Assembly (NCBI RefSeq): GCF_000005505.3
Contig: NC_016132.3
Coordinates: forward strand, 40,500,914-40,564,913
DNA: 64,000 bases
Source of the DNA: Brachypodium distachyon
Lineage: Eukaryota > Streptophyta > Magnoliopsida > Poales > Poaceae
Direction of reading: 5' to 3'
Part shown: one piece after another, positions 33,701 through 44,072 of the stretch
Layout of the letters: every line of letters starts with the position of its first letter
How positions within the stretch are numbered: the stretch's first letter is position 1
Made by a program: the position numbers and the translations under genes
The notes under the pieces: generated by a model
What the model was told of the DNA's origin: nothing
Database searches by the model: none
Seen by the model: only the letters and a program-made list of their open reading frames with translations

Positions 33701-36700
33701 TCCATGCCATGCTAAACAGGCCCTACCTACCATACAAGCAAAACTAGCGGCTGGGAAGAACTACGATGAAGTGATGAACCACTTGAACAAGTTACCAGGT
33801 GAAAATGTGCAATTTACATGTTCATGGACTTAACAAGTTTGGGGATCTAACATATGATTTACTCTAAACATCTTACGAGTTCTATACTGACTGACATTTG
33901 TACATGTTAGATTAGGACAAAATCGTTGCAACCAAATTTTTTAATTTGTAATTTAATAGAATGCCAAAGCAATCATGTGGACAACACAACATTGTTCAAA
34001 GCATAACATGTCTTTATGTTTACAGATACCATATGATGTAGACTGCAGCTACTGAACAAGCAAGAAATGCACCTGTGCTTCAGCTCGCAGATCTGTGTAA
34101 GGCACCACACCAGTAAGAAGCTCACTGTGAAATGATAAATCGAAAGGAAAATTACGCTGTAAAATTTCAAAAACACGAAATTACAATATATTTTATTATG
34201 GAGTATGAACTGCCATGTTTAGTCTAGAAGGTGATAACAAAATTTCAATGGCAAAACACCCTGAGGATTTATGGCAAACCAAAGTGGAAAAGGGTTAAAA
34301 ATAGGTAGAGAAGTGTGACAACAACCCCTTCCATAGATGGTTATCCAAATAGATCACTTGTGTGCCAAGATACAAAATACTAGGAAGAATAGAAATGTTT
34401 TCTCCACTTTTCATCACCCAATTAGACATTTTAATTCCATCACATCTTCTGCGACGTTATTTTCAAACCAATGATTTTTGAGATGTATCTAATTATTAAT
34501 CTGATTTAGCTTTTTAGTGTTATTTAGTCCCCCCGATCCATATTAATTGTCGCTGATTTAGTACAAAGAACCAATTTTTTCCAAAATTAAAGGGCATGCG
34601 TATATAATAAATCCAACAAACCTTAATTGCACATGTGTATAAAATAAATTTAACATCCAAAAATAAAATGACATTTTTTATCATTGACTGATTAGTTCAG
34701 GTCATATAATTAAGACTAACATATCACTGTAAGCCGCAGTCAAGATAAAGTCAAATGTGTTCCTACAACCAAAAGAGAATACAGTGCTAGAAATACCATG
34801 CTTCAATAATAGTTATTACCCTGGACACTGTGAACACAGCACTAATGACATATGTCAAATAAGTGTCATGCATATGTCAGTATCTAACACATGTTAAACA
34901 CGATATCTGTCACCTAGTACAAATGTCTGCGCGACATGGACTTATGTGGGATATGTCACTCCCTCCAATATAGATATGACATCTGCACGAATCTACCATC
35001 TTTTTAGATGTGGAATTACGGATGAAATGGCTGGTCTTAAATGTGTGTGTGTCCCAGTTGAAGCATTCTGCCATCAGGACTCGTGATATAAATGCCACAC
35101 CAAGATTTCACATTTTCTCAGGCAAGGTAGTATGTACTGCAACTGTATGACAGAAACAATGAGATAAGGCAATTTGCATTTAATTCCATGAGAGTAATGT
35201 CTTACTTTACTGATATTGCAAAGCTATATACGTCTGATTTTTCTGTATGTAAATCCTTTCTCAAAATTTCTGGTGCCATGTAAATTAGCGTCCCAACCAT
35301 ATTCTTTTTATAGAAACCACCAGTGGGCTTGCCAGAAGATTTCCAGTTTTCAACTGAAACACTTTTAATATCCTTCTTGTACATGGCCAAGCCGAAATCT
35401 GCTAGATGTGGAAGGAGATCTTTATCTAGCTGTACAAAATTTATTAAAGAAATCAATGCATTAAACAAAGATAGGAAGACCTTATGTGTTCAAAGAATGT
35501 AACTCAAGAGTCTGACACATAGATACAAGAAAGATGCAAGGACATACCAAAATATTTGCTGGTTTAATATCTCTGTGTACTATCCCAAGGATTTGTAGGT
35601 ATTGGAGAGTCTTTGCTGTAACAGTACAGTGAAAAAGAATGTCAAATTGGTACTTCTCGTGTTTTGCAAGGGTGGACATCCAACTCAGATTAGATCCAGC
35701 AAGACAATGTTACCTGGTAAGAATAAACAAATTTCAATAATGTATTACTATTTCTGAATTAGAAACGTATCGGTGCTTCCGATAATTAGCATCACTTGTC
35801 CATTGACTTTAACTTGAGCTGATTATCATCTCGTATTTCATTTGACAAGAACATCATTTCCATTTCAGCGATTCAGTCCATTCAACATTCCAATGAATCT
35901 GTTCACTTCTTTTTTATATTACATGCACTTGTCTTGTTATCAGAACATTATACAAAAATAAATTAGTAGATGATTAAAATTTCAGAGTGATGTCTAAAAT
36001 TTTCCAGAAGTACCAGAGTCAAAAAGGACTGCAAATGAGGGTATAAGATTCTATTATCTGAACATAAATGCTGCATGTGTGCAACACCAATTTGCTTCAT
36101 GGAATTTACCCCTTGGATAAAATTAACATGTGCCACTACTAAAAATACTGCGAAGTTAAGAAAAGAGATCCTATGTATGACAATTCCAATCAAGTGAAGG
36201 ATCCCCCCTGAATTCGTGATCTTTTCGAGCAGATTAAAAAAATGAAGTATGATTATTGATGATGCAAACATTTTAAATGGTTCCTCGTGAAACACTATTC
36301 TTGTGTTCTATGATTACAAACCCGAAGATCAAATGCTATTTGCTGAGCCGAGATATACGCTTTTTATTCTAACATCTGAAAGCAGAATACATGCCAAAGG
36401 ATACAATCCCAAGGAAAGATAGAACTGAAACAAATTGTAACCTAGATAACTGGCAATGGTGACCACTTGCAGGATAGAAGGGCTCCATTCCTGGACATGT
36501 ATCTTGTCTGCGAGGTTTGGAGGCTCAAAGAATTCAAAGAACATCAGATAGTTTGGAGGGCGTGCATGTGCTGCAATTAGCTTTGCCAACCCTGGATGAT
36601 CGAGCTCACTGCATATGCATTGAAATCCTCAAATTAATACAAGAAATTAGAAAGCTGCCAATAGTAATTCTTGAAGAGGCGTTGCAACTTCTTCAGGTTC

Positions 36701-37756
36701 AGGGTATCAGAATCATTTCGGCCAAAAGTTCAATGCAGCAGTAACCACACAAAAAAACACCCCTTTTATTACAGTATATAATGTTGCATGTCCTTACTAA
36801 AATGACAGGAGATAACAAGAAAATGAGGTGCATTTGCTATACTGAATACAGAGCACAACTTTCTACTCCCGACGTTGCTAGAGCGTTTTTTGACTTTCTG
36901 ATTTTAAATTTTTCCCATAAAGTGTGTTTATTGTTATGCCCAAAGCACAATTAAGTGAGTTTGATTACAAATCCAATGGTATCAAGTTCAGATAACATCA
37001 CCAGCATATTATTGGCTTGATTGTTTGAAGAAAGCATGAATTCGGACAGTCAAAGAAGCCCTACACTTTGCAACGGAGGGAGTACAAAATTAGTTCTGAT
37101 CCTTCCCGAGAACTACATGCTGCCACACTATTCCACTTGAGTCGGCTCCTAATAAGCGCTCGATTTTGGTTTATTGGTATGCCCAAAGCGCCTAAAGCTA
37201 AAGAGCACCACCAGCACACTAGCCCGTCCTCCACATTACTCTAAATCAGACGACACTGGTAAGTTAGTAAAGGCACATAACTACTGAGGCACTGAGCATT
37301 GTGCTTCCCTCGAAATCATCGCAAGTATGGGGAATCCGTGACGTAACGAAGCCTGTGTGGCGACTCGCGAGTTAGTGAAAGAGAGATTACCGACCATAGG
37401 AGCTGGAGCTGGTAGTGGAACTTGTCGAGGTCGTCGGACGTGGACAGAACGGGCTTCTTGGCCGCGGCGCGCTCGACCCCCAGCCGCGCCTCGTACACCG
37501 TGCTCTCCGACCCTGCACGGAACACATCATGTCACATCGTCGTTGCATTTCCCCTCCCCTCGTCACCACACCATCCCGATTCAGAACAACGGAGAGGCGG
37601 GGAATGGAAGATGGTGATGTGGCTAATACCTCGCGCGATGGGGGAGAGAAGGGAGAAGGACGCGGCGGGGAGGTGGAGTGGGATGGCGGCGCTGCGGCAG
37701 CACCCGCGCACGCAACGGTTGGACTCCTCCGGCGGCACCTCCAGACCCATCGGCAT
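27764..37756 (-). CDS. Protein kinase-PP2C fusion protein, twelve exons
   Basis: Exons in transcript order: 37756-37630, 37512-37395, 36608-36442, 35615-35548, 35429-35206, 34124-34073, 33350-32816, 32742-32673, 32598-32379, 32300-32196, 29221-29126, 27958-27764. All junctions are GT-AG and in phase, giving 658 residues, the same length and order as Arabidopsis At2g40860 (protein kinase and PP2C-like domain protein). Kinase half: GSESTVYEA loop, AAAKKP lysine, IVHRDIKPANIL, LADFGLAMYKK, GTLIYMAPEIL. Phosphatase half: GRRETMEDTHFML, FGIFDGHRG, GCTAVTAL, VANAGDCRAIL, SIGDDDLKPAV, MASDGLWDV, DNITVIVVFLRPV, so metal ligands are kept. Both catalytic halves look active. A second ATG at 37750 could be the start. 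Intron 10 is 2.9 kb. The cellular role is not firmly known. Confidence 0.95.
28180..28469. repeat. 142-bp direct tandem duplication in last intron
   Basis: Sequence beginning TCACCATATCCATGATTTT at 28180 starts again at 28322, and the two copies agree almost throughout (a 5-base insertion CTCCT near 28365 and a few single-base differences). It lies in the intron before the last exon of the kinase-phosphatase gene. No TE ends are visible; it looks like a simple local duplication. Confidence 0.9.
31470..31575. repeat. Short imperfect tandem repeat in intron 10
   Basis: Four units of about 25-30 bp built around GGACACTTTTAGAATACATATGG (or diverged copies) follow each other. They are A/T-rich, intronic and without coding. 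Confidence 0.6.
33429..33846. mobile_element. MITE-like inverted-repeat element in an intron
   Basis: Left end reads GGTCCCTGAACTTG and, after a gap, AAGTCCATGAACATGT; the right end has the reverse complement order ACATGTTCATGGACTT and CAAGTTTGGGGATC. That gives terminal inverted repeats of about 55 bp with gaps around a roughly 310-bp core without coding. A target duplication is not clear, so the superfamily (perhaps Mutator-like) is open. It lies in the intron between exons 6 and 7 of the kinase-phosphatase gene. Confidence 0.5.
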
Positions 37757-38338
37757 CGCCTCGACCTCGTCTTCGTTGTTGTGTCGCGGAGGGGATCAGT
37801 TGAATCTCGGCCGGCGGTGGTCGCTTTGCTCGCCTTGGTGGGTAGGGCGGGCGGAGATCGGAAAGCGGCGTGGCGATGGGAAGGCCAACAAACGGTGGGA
37901 TTAGAGTTGAAGCCAGTAGATTCGTTGACTTGTTGTGTTTGCTTGACAACGTCATAACGCCGGGTTGGGTTGCCTTTGCTTTGGGATGAAAGCGGCAAGT
38001 TGAATTTGCTAAAGCCGAGGCGGTACACTAGTTTTCTTTCTCCCTCCTAATTAATTTCCATTCTCTCTCACTCTTAGTTAATCTCTTTTGCTTTAAATTA
38101 AACAACCTGACAACTTTTGTTCTCCTCTATCTCTCTCCTTTTTTATGAACTGTACATTATAAGTACATTATGATATATGACATATGTTTTATCAGATTTT
38201 AAGTACCTCATGCATACTATTTGAGAAAAAAAGTAACTTATGTATATGAACTTATGAGACGAGTATATCGTATGGTATATCATATCTATCACCAAATAAA
38301 TCACAGTATGATCATGCGTGATAATTTGATACCTCTTA
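37757..38338 (-). promoter_or_regulatory. Upstream region of the kinase-phosphatase gene
   Basis: GC-rich to about 37960 (likely 5' UTR), then A/T-rich with pyrimidine tracts. An in-frame TGA lies about 50 nt before the first ATG at 37756, which limits the N-terminus. I do not see an unambiguous TATA box. No TE coding until the MITE at 38339. Confidence 0.45.
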
Positions 38339-38681
38339 GGACATCTTCAACAATGTGATACTTAGGCCATTACTAAGAGGAAAGTGAATATTTTATTTTG
38401 CACTAGTAACAACACCTCCAACAGATGGTTACTAAGATCTAGTACTAAGATTGAAAAAAAAATAGATGAATGTGAGGGTGGGACCCACAAAGTAAAGTTT
38501 AGTAACAAGAGATCTCTCCAACAAGTGTTTTGTTGTTACTTATGTCTTGGTACAAGAACCAAAGTAGTTTCTTATACAAGTAACCACTACTTCACCTTTC
38601 ATGCATTTTCCTTTTCACATCATCAAAAGTCCTACATGGCACACCCTTAGTACCTGCTGACATGTACTATTGGAGATGCTC
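38339..38681. mobile_element. Tourist-type (PIF/Harbinger) MITE, TSD TTA
   Basis: A 343-bp A/T-rich element with imperfect terminal inverted repeats (left GGACATCTTCAACAAT; right, reverse-complemented, GAGCATCTCCAATAG) flanked by TTA at 38336-38338 and 38682-38684. A 3-bp TTA duplication and this type of terminus are typical of Tourist MITEs. It has no coding capacity and sits about 0.6 kb upstream of the kinase-phosphatase start codon. Confidence 0.75.
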
Positions 38682-38689
38682 TTATGAGA

Positions 38690-38990
38690 CGTACATCACA
38701 CCGTACATCACATGTACCTTAACCAAGAAACACGTACATAGATGAAATAAATTCAAAATCACCAAGAAACAAGTACATAGATCATTATGAGACGAGTACA
38801 TCACATCGTACATCACACGTACCTTAAACAAGAAACAAGTACATAGATCAAATAAAATCAAAATCACCAAGAAACAAGTACATAGATCAAAATCACAAAA
38901 AAAAAACAAGTACATAGATCGCCAAGAACAAGTACATAGATCACCAGGAAACAAGTACATCAGGGTACATCACAGATACATCAAGTTACA
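38690..38990. repeat. Degenerate tandem repeat, about 24-bp unit
   Basis: Variants of CACCAAGAAACAAGTACATA followed by GATC recur at least six times, mixed with GTACATCACA(C)GTACC blocks. No coding or TE ends are evident. Confidence 0.75.
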
Positions 38991-39384
38991 AATCAAAAGA
39001 AATCAAAGTACCTCAATATTCAATTCAGTGGTCGCCTACATGAACTTGCAAAAACAAGAAGACCAACAAGAACTCCACTGAAGCGCTCTCTCTCTCTCCA
39101 TCCTCTCTGCTCTTCTTCTTCCCCACCCAAGCAGCCCCTCCTGCCCAACTCTAGCGAGCTTACCTCGCAGCTCCTAGGCTATGTGAAGCACCCACAGGTC
39201 CACCGCATGGACGCCGCCGAGCGTCGAAGCCTCTGCTTGTGGCCTTCTTCTTCAACTCCGGGTGAGAGAGTAGAGGGACGGGTGAGAGAGAAAGAGAGGA
39301 GAGACCAGCCCGTGAGAGAGAGAGGGGATAGCCATGGCCAATCGGGAGACCTCACAGGCTCTAAGATGCAGCAGGTGGGGAGCT
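38991..39384. other. GA/CT-rich pre-insertion sequence left of the LINE
   Basis: Contains CTCTCTCTC and GAGAGAGAG stretches and short non-informative frames. It ends in AGGTGGGGAGCT (39373-39384), the left copy of the LINE target-site duplication; the same DNA continues at 47418. Confidence 0.6.
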
Positions 39385-39488
39385 AGAGGCTCCATTTAGG
39401 CTCTCCTGACCGGAGCTTGAGGAGCACGGCCTAACTCCGGCCGCCTCGCAGGCGCTGCTGGCCTGAGGGCCTCCCTCCATCACCTACG

Positions 39489-42400
39489 ATGGCGGCGCTG
39501 GATCTGTCCGTCATGGAGTGCTACCCAGTTGCGCCCCCGATTAGGGTGCATGAAGACGTGGCGCCGCTGGACCTCTCTTCCATGGAGCGCTATCCTGATG
39601 TGCGTTCAGCCAAGGTAGGCGCTGCATCTGTCTCGTCTCCGATCAAGGTGAGCTCTGATTCTGGTCCACTTTTCACGATCGATCGTTCTGTGGGGGTGCA
39701 ACTTCGACAGGAGCTCTGGCGCCATTGGCATCTGCCTGTTACGGTCCCCCCATCACCTAGGCCAGATTTCTTCTTGGTTGCTTCTTTTGGCCGTTGCAAA
39801 TTTCGCTTGGATGTGATTTCGGTTGCCAACCTCCTGAATGTCTGCCTTGGTGGTGATCCTGATGAATTCAGAGTTGTGCACCCGCGTGATCGGACCTTTC
39901 GTTTCTCTGTCACTATTCGATTTATTGGGTTTCATATTGCCAAGCTTCTCTCCTTCACATGCTCTGCATTTGTGGTTTATTTCCACCTCTAGGGATTTGG
40001 GGGGCCCGATTTTGATAAAGAATTTGCCCTTTGGCTTGAAGAGGAGCAGTCATCTTGGAGATCCCCAAAGACTAAATCATATGCACAAGCGGTTGGGGGT
40101 CAAAACCATCTTTCGGGTGCTAATCTGGTTCCTGTTGGCAGAAGATCTGCGTTCCTGAGGCTTGGGAAGGATTCACCTGACCCTCCTCTCTCTCCCTGGT
40201 CGGCTACTAAGGAGATGGATTTGGCGGATGCTGACTTCTCTGCGGAGGAAATTGAGCTTGAGAAACAAAATTATTTGAGGAAATTCAATCAGCAACAGAA
40301 AGGAAAATCCACCATCCCCTGCTCCACTGTTTTTGACCGTCTCAAATTCCCGTCCTCTGATTCGAGCAGCGGATCTGTTTTCCGCAAGCTTCAATTCCCA
40401 CCGGCGCCGGAGAAGATTGCCGTTCCCCTTGGAGGCCGGTCAACGGACACGAGCGCAATCAGCGGGCTGCCTGAGAGTTCAAAGTGCATTGATGGGCCTA
40501 ATTGCTCCACAGCATTTGTTGCTGCGCAGGATCCTCTCCGGGGTGGTAATGGGCCGGAATGCTTGCGTTGCCTTCATATGGGCCATCATCACTCGCGTTG
40601 CAGGCGCGCAATTCACTGTCGGTTTTGCCGCCGTCCAGGGCATGTCTTTCGCTTCTGTAGGCAACGTGGCATTGTTTCAGGTGCGGCTATTTTGGGTAAT
40701 AATCTGGGATTTGCTTTTTGCCCGAAATTCCATGAGCTTCCATCTTTGGCTTGGCCTAAAGGATCGGTGGACACGTGGTTTAAGCAGGCGCTGAATAAGG
40801 ATGCTGGTTTGGCAACTTCACCACTGTTTTTCCCTTCCTTTACTGAGTGGGCTAATTTCTCTAAGCAGCTACCTCCCGGCCCCTCTGCTTCCCTTGCTGT
40901 CACATCGCCTTCGCCCCATCCCCCACCGACCAGCGCTCCCTAGCTCGTCGCCGGCATGGCTAACTTCCCTGTCAATCCTGCGCTCTACCTCCCTCGCCAG
41001 TTTGACATTCTTGAGGTTCCTGGCCGTTCGCCATTGCTGAGCACATTGAGCCGAAGAATGAGGACCTGGCGATTGTCACCTTGACGCCTCCGCCGAACCC
41101 TGATGAAGCTTTCCAGGTCACTCAAGGTACTATTACAGCTCTGCTCCAGGATCATCTGCACATTCACGCTGAATCGATCCATCGCTGCCCGCTAGGTCAC
41201 GCATATGTTCGGTTGATGTCGCCTAGCAATAGGGACTGGCTTGTCCAAAATAGTTCGCATGTGCATGGAGGTGTTCACTTCAATTTCTGTGAGCATAATA
41301 AGGGTGTGAACTCGAGAGCTTTTACTTACAATAGAGAAGTGTGGCTTATGCTTTTAGCTTTCCCATTTGATGTCTGGACGAAAGAGCATATCACTCATGC
41401 TATTTCAGAGTGGGGTAGACTTGTTTGCTGGGATGTTGTGGCTAGTAATCTTGCTCGTGTAATCATTAAGGTGAAGGTGGCCGAGCTCAGCCACATCCCA
41501 CACAGCATCATTGTTACAAATGGGGATGATTTTCAAGGTGAATCTTGGTCTGTCCCTATTTATATCCTCAGTCAGAGATTACTTGGTGGTGGCCCACCTG
41601 ATGAGTACCTGCCCCCTGCTGATGGTGGATCCCCACACCAGCTTCCTTTGATGCTATTTGATGGAGCACTTGGACCTCATGTGCATCAGGCTAATCAGGT
41701 GGTTAATGTTAATGCTGCTAATCAAGGAAATATTGGTCAGCGGGCTAACCTTGCTGCATTTCAAGCTGACTGGTTGCAGTGGCCAGCTAACCAAGGAATG
41801 GAGGAGGATGTGCATGATAACCATATGCAGATTGATCTTAATCAATTTGCACCTTTGATTGACAATATGGATAATGCCCAACTTTTGGCTAATCTAGAAG
41901 CACTGGATGAGGATGACGAGCTGGATGAACAAAATGAAAGTGTGCTTACCCTCACCCTAAGTGGCAATGTGCCTGTTGCTAGCTCTGATGGTTCCATTAA
42001 CCAAGGGAATAATAATCCCCTAGTGGCCCTTAATTAGGACTTGGCCAATGAGGTTGGGCAGGACCATGGGATGGATCAAGCTCCTGAGAACCCCATTCTT
42101 AATCAGCTGGTTGTTGGTAGGATTCAGATCCCTGAGATGATTCACCATCAACATGATTTTCCTGCTCTTTATGGACCACACCTAACCCTGCCTCAAATGG
42201 AGTCTCTGCATCTCACCTCTGAAGGGACCTCCATATGGAATACTTTTTTCAGGGTGGGATCCAAGGATGCACCTTCAGTTTGCATTCCTGATCCATGGGT
42301 GGATTACTTTACTACAAAACTTATCTCACCTGATAATTTTGAGTGGGCCAGGAAAGTTCTGCTCTCCAACAGGTGGCAAGCTTTTCAGCTTGGCTATGGG

Positions 42401-43837
42401 CAAGGTAGAGTTTTTCAGTTACCTCCAAAATGTCCTGGAAAAGTGTCAGTATTGTGCAAACTGTCTGCTAGAGTGGATGAGGCATGCCATGGTTTCTCTA
42501 ATCCACAAGCCTACAGACTTTGCCTTGCCACTGAGAAACCCAATGCCTCTACCTCTGCCCTGAAGAGGAAAGTTGGCAAGAAAGTTCCCATGGTGGTGTT
42601 TGAGGTTAGAAGGAGTGAAAGGATCAAGAAAAGAGATGCAGGTTTCAAGCATTCCAGCTGCATAGATAAGAACCGCCTTGCATGTGCTGCAAAGCCCCCC
42701 AAGATAAACAAGAAGATTGTCTGTCGCACCAGTGGCACCCGGGGTACCACCATTGCGTGACGCGTGGGCCCCGTCCCTGAGTTCCCGGGGAAGTTCCATC
42801 TCGGGCAGCGACTATGAGCAGCCCGGCAAGCTACCAGCCCGGAAGGGCTAGCGGGGCTTCGGGGAATATTCCCGCCTGGGCACTTCCCGGGAAGCCGCTT
42901 CCCGGGGGGAGGTTCCCGGGTGCGTTGGGCCAGGGCGCTTCCCGGGGAGCGACTTGCCGGGACAGGGAGTTCTCGGGCGCATACCCCCGCCTCAAGCGTG
43001 GGGCCCAGTAGGCAGATCAACAGCGCCACGCGGGCGCGTGGCGGGCGTGGGGTGCGCGGCCCCACCGGGGCAAGGAGTAAGGCGCACGGCTCATTAAATG
43101 AGCCGACCGACGGGGCGTTACCCGCCCGATCAAGTGAACAGTGGCTGTCCAATCCTACTCTAGGGTTTTAGACCCCTAGCGGCGGAGGTGGCTTCCATGC
43201 GCACCACGAGCTCACCAGGGGGGAGTTGTATGCCTCCCCGGTCGACACTTGTAGCCCATGCACCGTGGCACCTGTGGCATCCCCTTGAGTATAAAAGGAG
43301 GACCCCCGCCAACGGTCAAAGGGTTGGAATCTCAGTTGGTTCCAGTAGGTGTTAGGGTTCGGTTGAGTTCGATCAGCCCACAGTTAGCCTCTAGCATTAG
43401 CAGAGAATAGTAAGGAGTACCTAGCCAGAGGGAGAGAGTACCCGGGAACTTACCCGGCAACCTGTAAACGCTCGATTCACTACCAATATCAGCTCAGACA
43501 AGCAGGACGTAGGGTTTTACACCTCCGGGTGGCCCGTACCTGGGTAAAAATGTGCGTGTATCTGTTCCTTGATTAGCGCGCACTTCTAGTACTTCATTTC
43601 GCCGGCCCCGCAGGGCCTCATCGGCCGAGCCGGCGATCGCCGGGACGAACCCCGACGCCCCTACCGAACCTAAAAGGGGGCCGTGACCGCACGCCCCCAG
43701 TGTCGGAGCACCGTGCGACGACATTGTCAGAAGCCTCAGTGATAGATTTGGCCTAGTGGCCGGTGATTCTCAGTCTAATGAATCATCTAAGGATGACAAG
43801 AAGGTTGGCAATGATAGAAAGTCCATCAAGAAGCAGA
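39489..43837 (+). pseudogene. LINE ORF1 (RNA-binding, two CCHC knuckles), broken
   Basis: The N-terminal part (39489-39992) has FFLVASFGRCKFRLD; the middle contains two CCHC knuckles, CLRCLHMGHHHSRC and CRFCRRPGHVFRFC (about 40558-40675). The next part (41081-42037) is the conserved ORF1 domain of grass LINEs, and the C-terminus is basic. TAG stops occur at 39990, 40941 and 42035, and a frame change near 41035. The solo LTR cuts the frame at 42722. With it and one TSD copy left out, the frame runs on in register to a TGA at about 43835. Confidence 0.88.
42722..43723 (+). repeat. Solo LTR of the Tat family, TSD TTGTC
   Basis: Starts TGTCGCACCAGTGGCACC and ends GTGCGACGACA, 1002 bp, flanked by TTGTC at 42717-42721 and 43724-43728. 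It is the same family as the Tat 3' LTR at 10191-11125, with a better preserved promoter (TATAAAA at 43290-43296). No internal sequence is left, so LTR-LTR recombination is the simplest history. Confidence 0.95.
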
Positions 43838-44072
43838 GGAAGTGATGACAGTCTCCTCATGACTGTCATGTTGCCTGAAATTTTGTTGCCTTTAGTTGGC
43901 AAGAACTTTATTTTGAGTTATGTAATTAATATGCTCCAGAAGTGGTGTGGACTTGTTGCTCTGGTTAAGTGTACTTATGATATCTCTCTCCTTTTGCATG
44001 CTTATATAGAACTGATGCTTTGTTCTATTGCAATTGGGTGTCAAGTGATACCTCTCTTTTTTTGGTTTACTT

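Noticed and set aside
33478..33833. Plus-strand frames of 62-85 codons within the intron MITE
   Set aside because: They lie inside the MITE-like repeat and have no similarity or splice context.
34525..34620. Possible Stowaway/Mariner MITE end (CCCCCCGATCCATATTAATTGTCGC)
   Set aside because: Only one end resembles a Stowaway terminus; I could not find the matching inverted end or a TA duplication nearby.
37070..37085. CGGAGGGAGTAC, typical Stowaway right end
   Set aside because: No partner end within a plausible distance; too short to call.
37387..38028. 213-codon minus-strand frame over exons 1-2 of the kinase-phosphatase gene
   Set aside because: It is out of frame with the conserved kinase sequence and crosses an intron; GC-rich shadow.
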